6,685 nucleotides of DNA from Lachnospiraceae bacterium (GTDB lineage: Bacteria > Bacillota > Clostridia > Lachnospirales > Lachnospiraceae). Shown here piece by piece: positions 1 to 6,413 of the stretch; position 1 is the first letter of the stretch; each line of letters opens with the position of its first letter. Made by a program: the position numbers and the translations under genes. The notes below the pieces were generated by a model. The model did no database searches, was not told where the DNA came from, and was given only the letters and a program-made list of their open reading frames with translations. The stretch spans positions 1 through 6,685 of the forward strand of contig VSNR01000212.1 of assembly GCA_009774345.1 (NCBI GenBank). Direction: 5' to 3'.

Positions 1-12
1 ATAAAAAAACCA

Positions 13-25
13 AAGGAGGATTTCT
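13..25 (+). promoter_or_regulatory. Ribosome binding site of the Asp23-family gene
   Basis: AAGGAGGATTTCT contains a full AGGAGG core ending 6 nt before the ATG at 26. It fixes the start codon. The same 13 bases recur before fakA at 381-393. Confidence 0.85.
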
Positions 26-382
26 ATGAAAGGATCAATGAATACCCATTTGGGTAATATCTATATCGATCCTGAGGTTATTGCCCAGTATGCAGGAAGT
101 GTCGCTGTAGAATGTTTCGGTATTGTCGGCATGGCATCAGTGAATGTGAAGGATGGATTGGTGAAGCTGCTCATGAAGGAGAGCATCACGCATGGCATCT
201 CGGTAAATATTGTAAATAATAAATTGATTCTTGATTTTCACGTAATTGTTGCTTATGGCGTCAGCATTATAACAGTATGTGATAATTTGATCAACAATGT
301 AAAATACAAAGTAGAAAGTTTCACAGGTCTCGAAATCGAAAAAATCAACATCTTTGTTGAAGGCGTTCGAGTGATTGATTAA
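26..382 (+). CDS. Asp23/Gls24 family envelope stress response protein
   Basis: A 118-residue protein of the Asp23/Gls24 (DUF322) family. Family members are small cytoplasmic or membrane-associated proteins linked to cell-envelope homeostasis in Firmicutes; their biochemical activity is not well defined. The sequence shows the typical run: an N-terminal beta-rich part (GNIYIDPEVIAQYAG, residues 10-24), the VECFGIVGMASV stretch (29-40), a hydrophobic VIVAYGVSI core (73-81) and the C-terminal NIFVEGVRVID (108-118). No signal peptide or membrane helix is evident. The start is chosen because AGGAGG (14-19) stands 6 nt before the ATG at 26; an in-frame ATG at 38 is less well placed. The coding sequence is visibly more AT-rich than its neighbours. 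It lies 14 nt before fakA, whose RBS overlaps its stop codon, so the two are probably translationally coupled. Genes of this family often sit next to yloV/fakA in Clostridia and Bacilli. The family call is firm; the precise function is not. Confidence 0.9.
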   Translation: MKGSMNTHLGNIYIDPEVIAQYAGSVAVECFGIVGMASVNVKDGLVKLLMKESITHGISVNIVNNKLILDFHVIVAYGVSIITVCDNLINNVKYKVESFTGLEIEKINIFVEGVRVID

Positions 383-393
383 GGAGGATTTCT
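381..393 (+). promoter_or_regulatory. Ribosome binding site of fakA, overlapping the upstream stop
   Basis: AAGGAGGATTTCT begins within the TAA stop of the Asp23-family gene (380-382). Its AGGAGG core (382-387) lies 9 nt before a GTG start at 397. This supports the GTG start, since there is no closer in-frame ATG, and suggests coupled translation of the two genes. Confidence 0.8.
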
Positions 394-396
394 GAA

Positions 397-2115
397 GTGG
401 GATTAAATGTAATCGATGCGAAAATGCTGGCAAAGATGTTTCTCGCCGGAGCAAAGAATTTAGAGCATAAAAAAGAGTGGATCAACGAGTTGAATGTATT
501 TCCTGTTCCCGACGGTGATACTGGTACGAATATGTCTATGACGATTCTGTCTGCTGCAAAGGAGGTTGCCGCGATCGCTGAGCCTGATATGGTTTCACTC
601 TCCAAGGCGATCTCTTCAGGGTCACTTCGAGGCGCGCGCGGAAACTCGGGCGTTATTCTGTCACAGCTTTTCAGAGGCTTTACGAAGGTGATCAGAGAGT
701 ATGACGAGATCAACGTTGCCATTCTCGCCTCTGCCTGTGACAAGGCTGTAGAGACAGCGTACAAGGCTGTCATGAAGCCTAAGGAGGGAACCATTCTCAC
801 GGTTGCAAAAGGTGCCGCCAGAAGAGCGACAGATCTGGCGATGGCTGGCGAGAAGGACTTGGAAGTCTTTATCGGTGAGGTCATCAAAGAGGCGGAGATT
901 GTCCTTGCACAGACGCCGGATATGCTTCCTGTATTAAAGCAGGCGGGCGTGGTTGATTCTGGCGGGCAGGGACTTGTGGAAGTGCTCAAAGGAGCTTATG
1001 ACGCATTTCTTGGCAAAGAAATGGATGTCTCGCTTGATTTCGCGCCAAAGACCAGCGCTGCCGCAGAGAAAGGTCCGATGCCTTCCACCATTGAGGCACA
1101 GGCAAATGCAGAGATTAAATTCTGTTATTGTACACAGTTTTTGATTATGCTCAATAAACCCTTTAATATCAAACAGGAGATGGATTTTAAAGAATATCTC
1201 TCTTCCATCGGCGATTCCATCGTCGTTGTGGCAGATGATGAGATTGTAAAAGTCCATGTGCATACCAATGATCCCGGACTTGCGATGCAGAAGGCGCTTC
1301 GTTTTGGCGCACTCACGACCATCATTATAGAAAATATGCGTCTTGAGCGTGATGAGAAGGTGTCCGACATGATGGAGCGGCAGATGCAGAGTACCGAGCT
1401 TCCAGACAAGGGGGCGCCTGCGGTGTCAAATGAGGAGACAGCGGCGGCTGTGCATAAAGAAACAGGATTTATTGCAGTTTCGATCGGAGAGGGCATGAAT
1501 GAAATTTTCCGCTCGCTCGGCGTTGACTATATCATCGAGGGCGGACAGACCATGAATCCCAGTACGGAGGATATGCTCAATGCCATTGAGAAAATCAATG
1601 CGGATAATATCTTTATTTTTCCAAATAATAAAAATATTATCCTTGCAGCAAATCAGGCAAAGCAGCTCACGAAGGACAAAAATATTATCGTGATACCGAC
1701 CAAGACGGTTCCGCAGGGAATTACTGCGATCATCAACTATGTGCCAGATATCTCTGTTGAGGAAAATGAAGCAGTTATGGCGGAGGAAGTGCAGCGCGTT
1801 GCAACAGGGCAGGTTACTTATGCAGTGCGGGATACCATGATTGACAATCAGGAGATTCATCAAGGTGACTTTATGGGCATCGGAGACAAGGGTATACTGG
1901 CTGTGGGTACAGATTTGCAGAGCGTGGCATTCAACATGGTTCAGAAGATGATGTCCGACGAATTTGAGCTGATCAGCATCTATTACGGCGATGTCATTAC
2001 CAAAGAGCAGGCACAGCGGCTGGCAGATCAGGTGCAGGCGGAATACAGCGGCTGTGATGTAGAACTTCAGTTTGGCGGCCAGCCGATTTATTCATATATT
2101 ATATCAGCGGAGTAA
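397..2115 (+). CDS. fakA: FakA-type fatty-acid kinase (DAK2 domain, YloV family)
   Basis: A 572-residue protein with the full architecture of the YloV/FakA family (usual length about 550-570). In this family FakA phosphorylates fatty acids held by a FakB (DegV) protein, giving acyl-phosphate for phospholipid synthesis. An N-terminal DhaL/DAK2 ATP-binding domain (about 1-200) carries PDGDTGTNM (38-46), whose Asp39 and Asp41 are expected Mg-ATP ligands, the nucleotide-binding LRGARGNSGVILSQ (77-90) and DSGGQG (187-192). A variable linker (about 212-235) leads to the middle domain with CYCTQF (243-248) and VHVHTNDPG (286-294), the Cys/His cluster characteristic of the family. A C-terminal domain (about 355-572) has FIFPNNKNIILAANQA (406-421) and ends in QPIYSYIISAE. 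The GTG start is supported by AGGAGG 9 nt upstream. recG follows after 5 nt, and a DegV/FakB-type gene lies just after recG. No frameshift or missing motif was seen. Assignment to a fatty-acid substrate rests on family knowledge. Confidence 0.93.
   Translation: MGLNVIDAKMLAKMFLAGAKNLEHKKEWINELNVFPVPDGDTGTNMSMTILSAAKEVAAIAEPDMVSLSKAISSGSLRGARGNSGVILSQLFRGFTKVIREYDEINVAILASACDKAVETAYKAVMKPKEGTILTVAKGAARRATDLAMAGEKDLEVFIGEVIKEAEIVLAQTPDMLPVLKQAGVVDSGGQGLVEVLKGAYDAFLGKEMDVSLDFAPKTSAAAEKGPMPSTIEAQANAEIKFCYCTQFLIMLNKPFNIKQEMDFKEYLSSIGDSIVVVADDEIVKVHVHTNDPGLAMQKALRFGALTTIIIENMRLERDEKVSDMMERQMQSTELPDKGAPAVSNEETAAAVHKETGFIAVSIGEGMNEIFRSLGVDYIIEGGQTMNPSTEDMLNAIEKINADNIFIFPNNKNIILAANQAKQLTKDKNIIVIPTKTVPQGITAIINYVPDISVEENEAVMAEEVQRVATGQVTYAVRDTMIDNQEIHQGDFMGIGDKGILAVGTDLQSVAFNMVQKMMSDEFELISIYYGDVITKEQAQRLADQVQAEYSGCDVELQFGGQPIYSYIISAE
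1602..1642 (+). repeat. AT-rich inverted repeat inside fakA
   Basis: GGATAATATCTTTAT (1602-1616) and ATAAAAATATTATCC (1628-1642) are complementary at 14 of 15 positions around an 11-nt loop. The repeat lies wholly within codons for the conserved IFIFPNNKNIIL region. It may be a by-product of AT-rich codons for Ile, Phe, Asn and Lys, or may fold in the mRNA. Confidence 0.5.
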
Positions 2116-2120
2116 ATACG

Positions 2121-4196
2121 GTGAAGAGAAACGATCCAATTACAGTGATAAAAGGTGTTGGCGAAAAGACGGCTGCCTTGTATCATAAGTTAAATATAGA
2201 GACGGTTGACGATCTGGTCAGGCATTATCCCAGAGATTACGAAGAGTGGCGCGATCTTGTAACGATCGGGGAGCTGAGGGCGAATCAGGTATCTGCGATA
2301 CGTGCTTTGGTTATCAGCGCTCCCCAAACCGTACATATAAGGCAGAATATGTCAATCACGACGGTGCGTGTCAAAGACAACAGCGGCGCTTGTGATATTG
2401 TGTATTTCAACATGCCTTATATCAAAAACAATCTTCAGCCCGGCAAACAATATATTTTCCGCGGGCGCGTCATTTTGAAAAACAACCGCATGACGATGGA
2501 TCAGCCTAAAATTGTCAGTCCGCATGAGTTTGCACAGAATGTACACCGGCTCGCGCCGATTTATCCCACGACAAAGGGGCTGACCATCGCTGCGATCACA
2601 AAGACAGTGCGCGCGGCTGTAGACAGCTTAGATTTTTGTGAGGATTACATCCCCGAATCCATGCGCAGAGAATATGGACTGCCAGATTTGAAATCGGCTG
2701 TGATGGGGATTCATTTCCCAGACAACCGCGATGTGCTGGTTGCTGCCAGAAAACGTCTGGTTTTCGAAGAATTTTTGTTTTTTATTATCTCAGTGATGTT
2801 TCTGCGGGATCTAACCGTTCAGGAGATCAATGATGCCCCGATGATGCGGATAGACGCCTGTCAGGATTTTATTAACAGCCTTCCTTATGAGCTGACTGGC
2901 GCACAGAAGAAGGTCTGGGCGCAGATTGAAAATGATCTGTGCTCCACACATCTGATGAACCGATTGATTCAGGGGGATGTCGGTTCCGGGAAAACGATTG
3001 TGGCAGTGCTGGCCATGTTTATGTGTGTCATGAACCATCATCAGGCAGCATTTATGGCACCGACAGAAGTCCTCGCAAAACAGCATTATGAGTCCATTGT
3101 GGCGCTTGTTGATCATTATGGCCTTCCCTTGAAACCGATACTCCTCACAGGGTCTTTGACTGCGAAGGAAAAGCGCAGGGCAAAGGAGAGTATCGTCCTA
3201 GGTACAGGCAATGTCATCATTGGGACACAGGCACTATTGCAGGATGATGTTGATTTTTATGATCTGCGCCTTGTCATCACGGACGAGCAGCACCGTTTTG
3301 GCGTCAGACAGCGCGAGACACTGGCGCAAAAAGGGATACAGCCGCATATTCTCGTGATGAGTGCAACGCCGATTCCAAGAACGCTTGCCCTGATTTTATA
3401 CGGGGATTTGGATATATCTGTCATGGATGAACTTCCGGCAAACCGGCTTCCAATCAAAAATTGTGTGGTCAATACAGACTACCGCAAAAAGGCGTATGAA
3501 TTTATCGCAAAGGAAGTGGCGCAGGGCAGACAGGTGTATGTCGTCTGTCCGATGGTCGAGGCAAGTGACGAGGAGCTTATGGGAGACCAGCCCGTGCTCG
3601 AAAATGTGATTGAATATACAGAGAAGCTCAAAAAAGCACTGCCAGACAGTGTGCGTGTAGAATTTCTCCATGGACAGATGAATCCCAAAGCCAAGAATTA
3701 TGTGATGGAAGAATATGCTGCGCACCATATAGATGTGCTGGTATCTACGACGGTCATTGAAGTTGGCATCAATGTACCCAATGCGACGGTGATGATGGTT
3801 GAAAATGCAGAACGGTTTGGTCTGGCACAGCTTCATCAGCTCAGAGGCCGTGTAGGACGTGGAGAACACCAGTCTTATTGTATCTTTATCACAGCATCAA
3901 ACCAGAATGATACAATGGAACGGCTGCAAGTATTAAATCAGTCAAATGATGGATTTTTTATCTCATCGGAAGATATGAGACTGCGCGGGCCGGGGGACCT
4001 GTTTGGTATCCGGCAGAGCGGGCAGTTCCAGTTTCAGCTGGGCGATATTTATCAAGATGCGGTAATCTTACAGGATGCGCAGTGCTGCGCGGCAAAACTA
4101 TATGCTTCCCACGGACAGCCCGACAATGAATCTCAGGCATTTTGGGCATATTATAATGAGAATGCTGCCGCAAATCTTGACTATATTAATATCTAA
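2121..4196 (+). CDS. recG: ATP-dependent DNA helicase RecG
   Basis: A 691-residue protein, within the usual 680-695 range of RecG. RecG is a superfamily 2 translocase that remodels stalled replication forks and branch-migrates Holliday junctions. The N-terminal wedge region begins with a helix-hairpin-helix-like ITVIKGVGEKTAALYHKLNI (7-26) and HYPRDYEEW (35-43), followed by an OB-fold (about 55-150). The helicase core has Walker A GDVGSGKT (285-292), motif Ia APTEVLAKQH (313-322), the DEQH box (388-391), SATPIPRT (414-421), VSTTVIEVGINVP (541-553) and motif VI QLRGRVGRG (573-581). The RecG-typical C-terminal stretch EDMRLRGPGDLFGIRQSG lies at 617-634. Every catalytic motif is intact. The GTG start at 2121 is preceded by GGAG (2109-2112), which lies inside the last codons of fakA, at an 8-nt spacing; only 5 nt separate the two genes, so cotranscription is very likely. 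recG beside yloV/fakA is a recurrent Firmicutes arrangement. Confidence 0.97.
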   Translation: MKRNDPITVIKGVGEKTAALYHKLNIETVDDLVRHYPRDYEEWRDLVTIGELRANQVSAIRALVISAPQTVHIRQNMSITTVRVKDNSGACDIVYFNMPYIKNNLQPGKQYIFRGRVILKNNRMTMDQPKIVSPHEFAQNVHRLAPIYPTTKGLTIAAITKTVRAAVDSLDFCEDYIPESMRREYGLPDLKSAVMGIHFPDNRDVLVAARKRLVFEEFLFFIISVMFLRDLTVQEINDAPMMRIDACQDFINSLPYELTGAQKKVWAQIENDLCSTHLMNRLIQGDVGSGKTIVAVLAMFMCVMNHHQAAFMAPTEVLAKQHYESIVALVDHYGLPLKPILLTGSLTAKEKRRAKESIVLGTGNVIIGTQALLQDDVDFYDLRLVITDEQHRFGVRQRETLAQKGIQPHILVMSATPIPRTLALILYGDLDISVMDELPANRLPIKNCVVNTDYRKKAYEFIAKEVAQGRQVYVVCPMVEASDEELMGDQPVLENVIEYTEKLKKALPDSVRVEFLHGQMNPKAKNYVMEEYAAHHIDVLVSTTVIEVGINVPNATVMMVENAERFGLAQLHQLRGRVGRGEHQSYCIFITASNQNDTMERLQVLNQSNDGFFISSEDMRLRGPGDLFGIRQSGQFQFQLGDIYQDAVILQDAQCCAAKLYASHGQPDNESQAFWAYYNENAAANLDYINI

Positions 4197-4208
4197 AAGA
4201 AATGATAC

Positions 4209-4224
4209 GCCTGCTAAAGCAGGC
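4209..4224 (+). other. Small perfect stem-loop between recG and the degV-family gene
   Basis: GCCTGC (4209-4214), loop TAAA, GCAGGC (4219-4224) form a perfect 6-bp GC-rich stem. No T-run follows, so it is not a standard terminator. It stands just before the GGGAG ribosome binding site of the next gene and could act in mRNA stability, processing or initiation. Confidence 0.5.
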
Positions 4225-4228
4225 AGAT

Positions 4229-4233
4229 GGGAG
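4229..4233 (+). promoter_or_regulatory. Ribosome binding site deciding the degV-family start
   Basis: GGGAG lies 10 nt before ATG 4244. The longer in-frame start at 4202 has no comparable site, so this motif favours the shorter protein. Confidence 0.65.
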
Positions 4234-4243
4234 ATTGGATGAA

Positions 4244-5116
4244 ATGTCGAAAATAGCAATTGTAACGGATAGTAATAGTGGTATCACACAGGGTCAGGCA
4301 AAGGAGATCGGTATTCATGTACTGCCGATGCCGTTTATGATTGATGGGGAAACCTTTTATGAAGAAATCACACTCAGTCAGGAGGCATTTTATCAAAAAC
4401 TTGCCCAGAATGCAGACATCTCTACCTCACAGCCATCGCCAGAATCCATTATGCAGCTCTGGGATGAACTTTTAAAGGAAAATGACGAGATTGTCCATAT
4501 CCCCATGTCCAGCGGGTTGAGCGGTTCCTGCCAGACAGCGGTCATGCTCGCACAGGATTATGACGGCAAAGTTCATGTTGTAAACAATCAGAGAATCTCT
4601 GTGACGCAGAAACGGTCTGCCTTTGATGCCCTTGAGCTTGCAAAAGCCGGAAAAAGCGGCAGTGAGATCAAAGAAATACTGGAGGCAGACAAGTTTAATT
4701 CCAGCATTTATATTATGATTGATACACTTTATTATCTGAAAAAAGGCGGGCGCATCACACCGGCTGCGGCTGCGCTTGGCACCCTGCTGCGGCTGAAGCC
4801 AGTATTACAGATTCAGGGAGAGAAGCTGGACGCCTTTGCGAAGGCAAGAACGGTCAATCAGGCGAAATCCATTATGATCAATGCCATCAAGAGCGATATC
4901 GAAAAGCGCTTTGGCGGTTTATCACCGGAAAATCAGATGTATCTGGCAATTGCACATACACAGAATGAGGAGGCGGCAAACGCATTCAAAGAGGAGGTAC
5001 AGGCACAGTTTCCTGACTATCCTGTCTATACGGTAGACCCCTTGTCGCTAAGTGTGTCCTGCCATATCGGGCCGGGGTCGCTGGCGGTGACATGCTGTAA
5101 GAAATTAAAATATTAG
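4244..5116 (+). CDS. DegV family protein, FakB-type fatty-acid-binding protein
   Basis: A 290-residue DegV-family protein of usual length. Such proteins bind a fatty acid in a buried tunnel, and FakB members present it to FakA for phosphorylation. Visible motifs are IVTDSNSGI (6-14), ISTSQPSP (59-66) with Thr61, PMSSGLSGS (87-95) with Ser93, LKKGGRI (165-171), ARTVNQA (201-207) and SCHIGPGSLAV (272-282) with His274. By family comparison Thr61, Ser93 and this His match the residues that hold the fatty-acid carboxylate in FakB, and the Arg of KGGR falls in a region implicated in contact with FakA. The ATG at 4244 is chosen because GGGAG lies 10 nt upstream and the family starts at the KIAIVTDS strand. 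An in-frame ATG at 4202 would add 14 residues encoded partly by a hairpin and lacks a good RBS. It lies 47 nt after recG in the fakA operon, which supports a FakA-partner role. The lipid carried cannot be told from sequence. Confidence 0.92.
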   Translation: MSKIAIVTDSNSGITQGQAKEIGIHVLPMPFMIDGETFYEEITLSQEAFYQKLAQNADISTSQPSPESIMQLWDELLKENDEIVHIPMSSGLSGSCQTAVMLAQDYDGKVHVVNNQRISVTQKRSAFDALELAKAGKSGSEIKEILEADKFNSSIYIMIDTLYYLKKGGRITPAAAALGTLLRLKPVLQIQGEKLDAFAKARTVNQAKSIMINAIKSDIEKRFGGLSPENQMYLAIAHTQNEEAANAFKEEVQAQFPDYPVYTVDPLSLSVSCHIGPGSLAVTCCKKLKY

Positions 5117-5141
5117 AGCAGCATATTGTATAAACAAAAAT

Positions 5142-5186
5142 AATCGAGCAGGGTGGAATTCGATCGATTCTCCATCCTGCTCGATT
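5142..5186. terminator. Bidirectional rho-independent terminator between degV-family gene and pta
   Basis: A 16-bp stem (5142-5157 with 5171-5186, one G-T wobble at 5153/5175) closes a 13-nt loop. On the + strand it runs into TTTTT (5185-5189) and TTTT (5192-5195). On the - strand it is followed by ATTTTTGTTTAT. It sits 25 nt after the degV-family stop and 34 nt after the pta stop, so it can end both convergent transcripts. Confidence 0.9.
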
Positions 5187-5220
5187 TTTCATTTTATGCA
5201 CATGTCACCAAGAACTCAAT

Positions 5221-6207
5221 TTAAACCAACGCCGCCGTAATGATTGCCATAGAGTATACCTCAATCGCATTGCACCCGCGGGAAAGATCGTTGACTGGCG
5301 CATTCAAGCCCAGAAGGATTGGCCCATATGCCTCGAAATTACCCATTCTCTGTGCAATTTTGTACCCCATATTTCCAGAGCTGAGATCTGGGAAGATGAA
5401 TGTATTTGCATGACCTGCCACTTGGGATTTCGGGCACTTTGTACGTGCCACACGCGGAGAAACAGCAGCATCAAACTGCAATTCGCCCTCAATTGGCGTA
5501 TTGGGAAATGCTGCCTTTGCCTTGTTTGCTGCATTTCTCATTTTTTCTACATCAGGCCCCTTACCAGAACCAAAAGTAGAGTAGCTCAGGAACGCCACCT
5601 TAGGGTCTACACCAAAGATTTTTGCACATTCGATCGTCTCACCGCAGATTTCTACCAGCTCATCCTCGGTTGGATTGATGTTGATCGCACAGTCACTCAT
5701 GGCAAGTACCTCATTTTCGCCCGTAGCGCCCGGACGGACAAGGATGAAGCAGGAGGATACAATACTGTTGCCCGGCTTCGTCTTGATAATCTGTAGAGCA
5801 GGGCGCACCGTGTCTGCTGTGGAGTATGTCGCACCGCCAAGGAGAGAGTCGGCAACACCCATCTCAACAAGCATGGTACCAAAGTAATTTGGCTGGGAAA
5901 GAATTTTCTTTGCCTCGTCGGTTGTCATGCCTTTGCCCTTGCGAAGTTCACAGAACCGTTCAACCATCTCATCAAACCGGTCGTAATTGTTGCTGTCTAT
6001 GATCTGTGCACCGCGAATATTATAGCCCGCTTCCTCCGCAGCCATCAGCACATCTTCCTCGTTGCCAACAAGAATCGGGTGAAGGAAACTACTTGCCAAG
6101 AGACGAGAGGCAGCCTCAAGGATACGCGGGTCCGTTCCCTCAGTAAAGACAATGGTCTTAGGGTTCTTTTTCAGTTGATCAATCATTGTACCAAATCCAT
6201 ACATCAT
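5221..6207 (-). CDS. pta: Phosphate acetyltransferase (phosphotransacetylase)
   Basis: A 328-residue short-form Pta, the usual length for the stand-alone catalytic enzyme. It interconverts acetyl-CoA plus phosphate with acetyl-phosphate plus CoA (EC 2.3.1.8) in the cytoplasm, normally upstream of acetate kinase in acetate formation. Motifs in this numbering are KTIVFTEGTDPRIL (17-30), LRKGKGMT (88-95, Arg89), TADTVRPAL (130-138, Arg135), SDCAININP (171-179), LSYSTFGSGKGP (207-218), FDAAVSP (245-251), GHANTFIFPDLSSGN (265-279) and PVNDLSRGC (304-312, Ser309/Arg310). The residue seven after Ser309 is Glu316, where characterised enzymes have Asp. The start at 6207 is preferred because AGGA (6219-6216) lies 8 nt upstream; ATG 6204 is equally possible, and ATG 6216 would abut the RBS with no spacer. 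It is convergent with the fakA operon, shares a terminator with it, and has no ackA directly downstream. A cre site and two candidate promoters lie upstream. Identity is firm. Confidence 0.95.
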   Translation of the reverse strand: MMYGFGTMIDQLKKNPKTIVFTEGTDPRILEAASRLLASSFLHPILVGNEEDVLMAAEEAGYNIRGAQIIDSNNYDRFDEMVERFCELRKGKGMTTDEAKKILSQPNYFGTMLVEMGVADSLLGGATYSTADTVRPALQIIKTKPGNSIVSSCFILVRPGATGENEVLAMSDCAININPTEDELVEICGETIECAKIFGVDPKVAFLSYSTFGSGKGPDVEKMRNAANKAKAAFPNTPIEGELQFDAAVSPRVARTKCPKSQVAGHANTFIFPDLSSGNMGYKIAQRMGNFEAYGPILLGLNAPVNDLSRGCNAIEVYSMAIITAALV

Positions 6208-6248
6208 AAAATCCATCCTTTTCTTTTTGATATTTTGTATACTCGCGC

Positions 6249-6288
6249 CAGCCGCAGCCGCGAAGCGGCATATTTCCTTATGCGGCTG
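6249..6288 (-). other. GC-rich nested stem-loop in the pta leader
   Basis: CAGCCGCA (6249-6256) pairs perfectly with TGCGGCTG (6281-6288). Inside it GCCGC (6257-6261) pairs with GCGGC (6265-6269) around a GAA loop, directly next to the outer stem. A competing pairing GCATA/TATGC (6268-6272 with 6279-6283) also exists. The element is much more GC-rich than the surrounding intergenic DNA and begins about 33 nt upstream of the pta RBS, so it lies in the 5' leader of any pta mRNA started at either candidate promoter. It matches no riboswitch class I recognise. Confidence 0.55.
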
Positions 6289-6352
6289 TGTGCATCACAT
6301 TATACTGGTGGTCAGTCTTTTCGACCGCCAGTATAATATTTGTGATTGCACA
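6289..6352 (-). repeat. Long imperfect palindrome upstream of pta
   Basis: The inner arms 6299-6313 and 6323-6337 (ATTATACTGGTGGTC and GACCGCCAGTATAAT) pair over 15 bp with one G-T wobble around a 9-nt centre. Outer arms 6289-6298 and 6342-6352 (TGTGCATCAC against GTGATTGCACA) extend the stem by 10 bp with a single bulged base; a 4-nt bulge (6338-6341) joins the two parts. No T-run follows on either strand, so it is not a standard terminator. It covers the -10 and predicted start point of the nearer pta promoter, so it could be a repressor operator. It could also be an mRNA structure, if transcription starts farther upstream, or the remnant of a small palindromic element. Confidence 0.6.
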
Positions 6353-6361
6353 TGCTGTCTA
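6333..6361 (-). promoter_or_regulatory. Candidate pta promoter, proximal
   Basis: On the - strand TAGACA (6361-6356) and TATTAT (6338-6333) stand 17 nt apart, each matching 5 of 6 bases of the sigma-A consensus. Transcription would start near 6326 and give a leader of about 120 nt. The cre site abuts the -35 element on its upstream side, as expected for CcpA activation. This is the better of the two candidates. Confidence 0.55.
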
Positions 6362-6375
6362 TGAAAGCGTTTACA
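6362..6375. promoter_or_regulatory. CcpA catabolite-responsive element (cre)
   Basis: TGAAAGCGTTTACA matches the 14-position cre consensus TGWAANCGNTNWCA at every position, and its reverse complement TGTAAACGCTTTCA also matches. It lies directly upstream of the proximal pta promoter, centred about 42 nt before the predicted start. In Bacillus subtilis, CcpA activates pta through an upstream cre; the position here would suit activation from the proximal promoter, or a roadblock to transcripts from the distal one. Confidence 0.75.
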
Positions 6376-6413
6376 CTGTGATATTTAACGGTCTCGCTTA
6401 CGTTCTACTTAAT

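Noticed and set aside
345..989. 214-codon - strand frame antisense to the start of fakA
   Set aside because: A shadow frame: the + strand has a complete FakA with all motifs, while this product is Ser/Thr/Pro-rich and low in recognisable structure.
6208..6216. Longer pta start at ATG 6216
   Set aside because: The AAAGG ribosome binding site would touch the start codon with no spacer; ATG 6207 or 6204 has a normal spacing and gives numbering that matches characterised Pta enzymes.
6299..6304. Perfect TATAAT on the - strand in the palindrome as the pta -10
   Set aside because: No -35-like hexamer lies 15-18 nt upstream (CGGTCG-type sequence there), and no TGn extension is present.
6079..6336. 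85-codon + strand open frame covering the start and leader of pta
   Set aside because: It is mostly antisense to well-supported pta codons, has no RBS, and its product matches no recognised family.
6299..6337. Palindrome as a rho-independent terminator
   Set aside because: Neither strand has a T-run after the stem.
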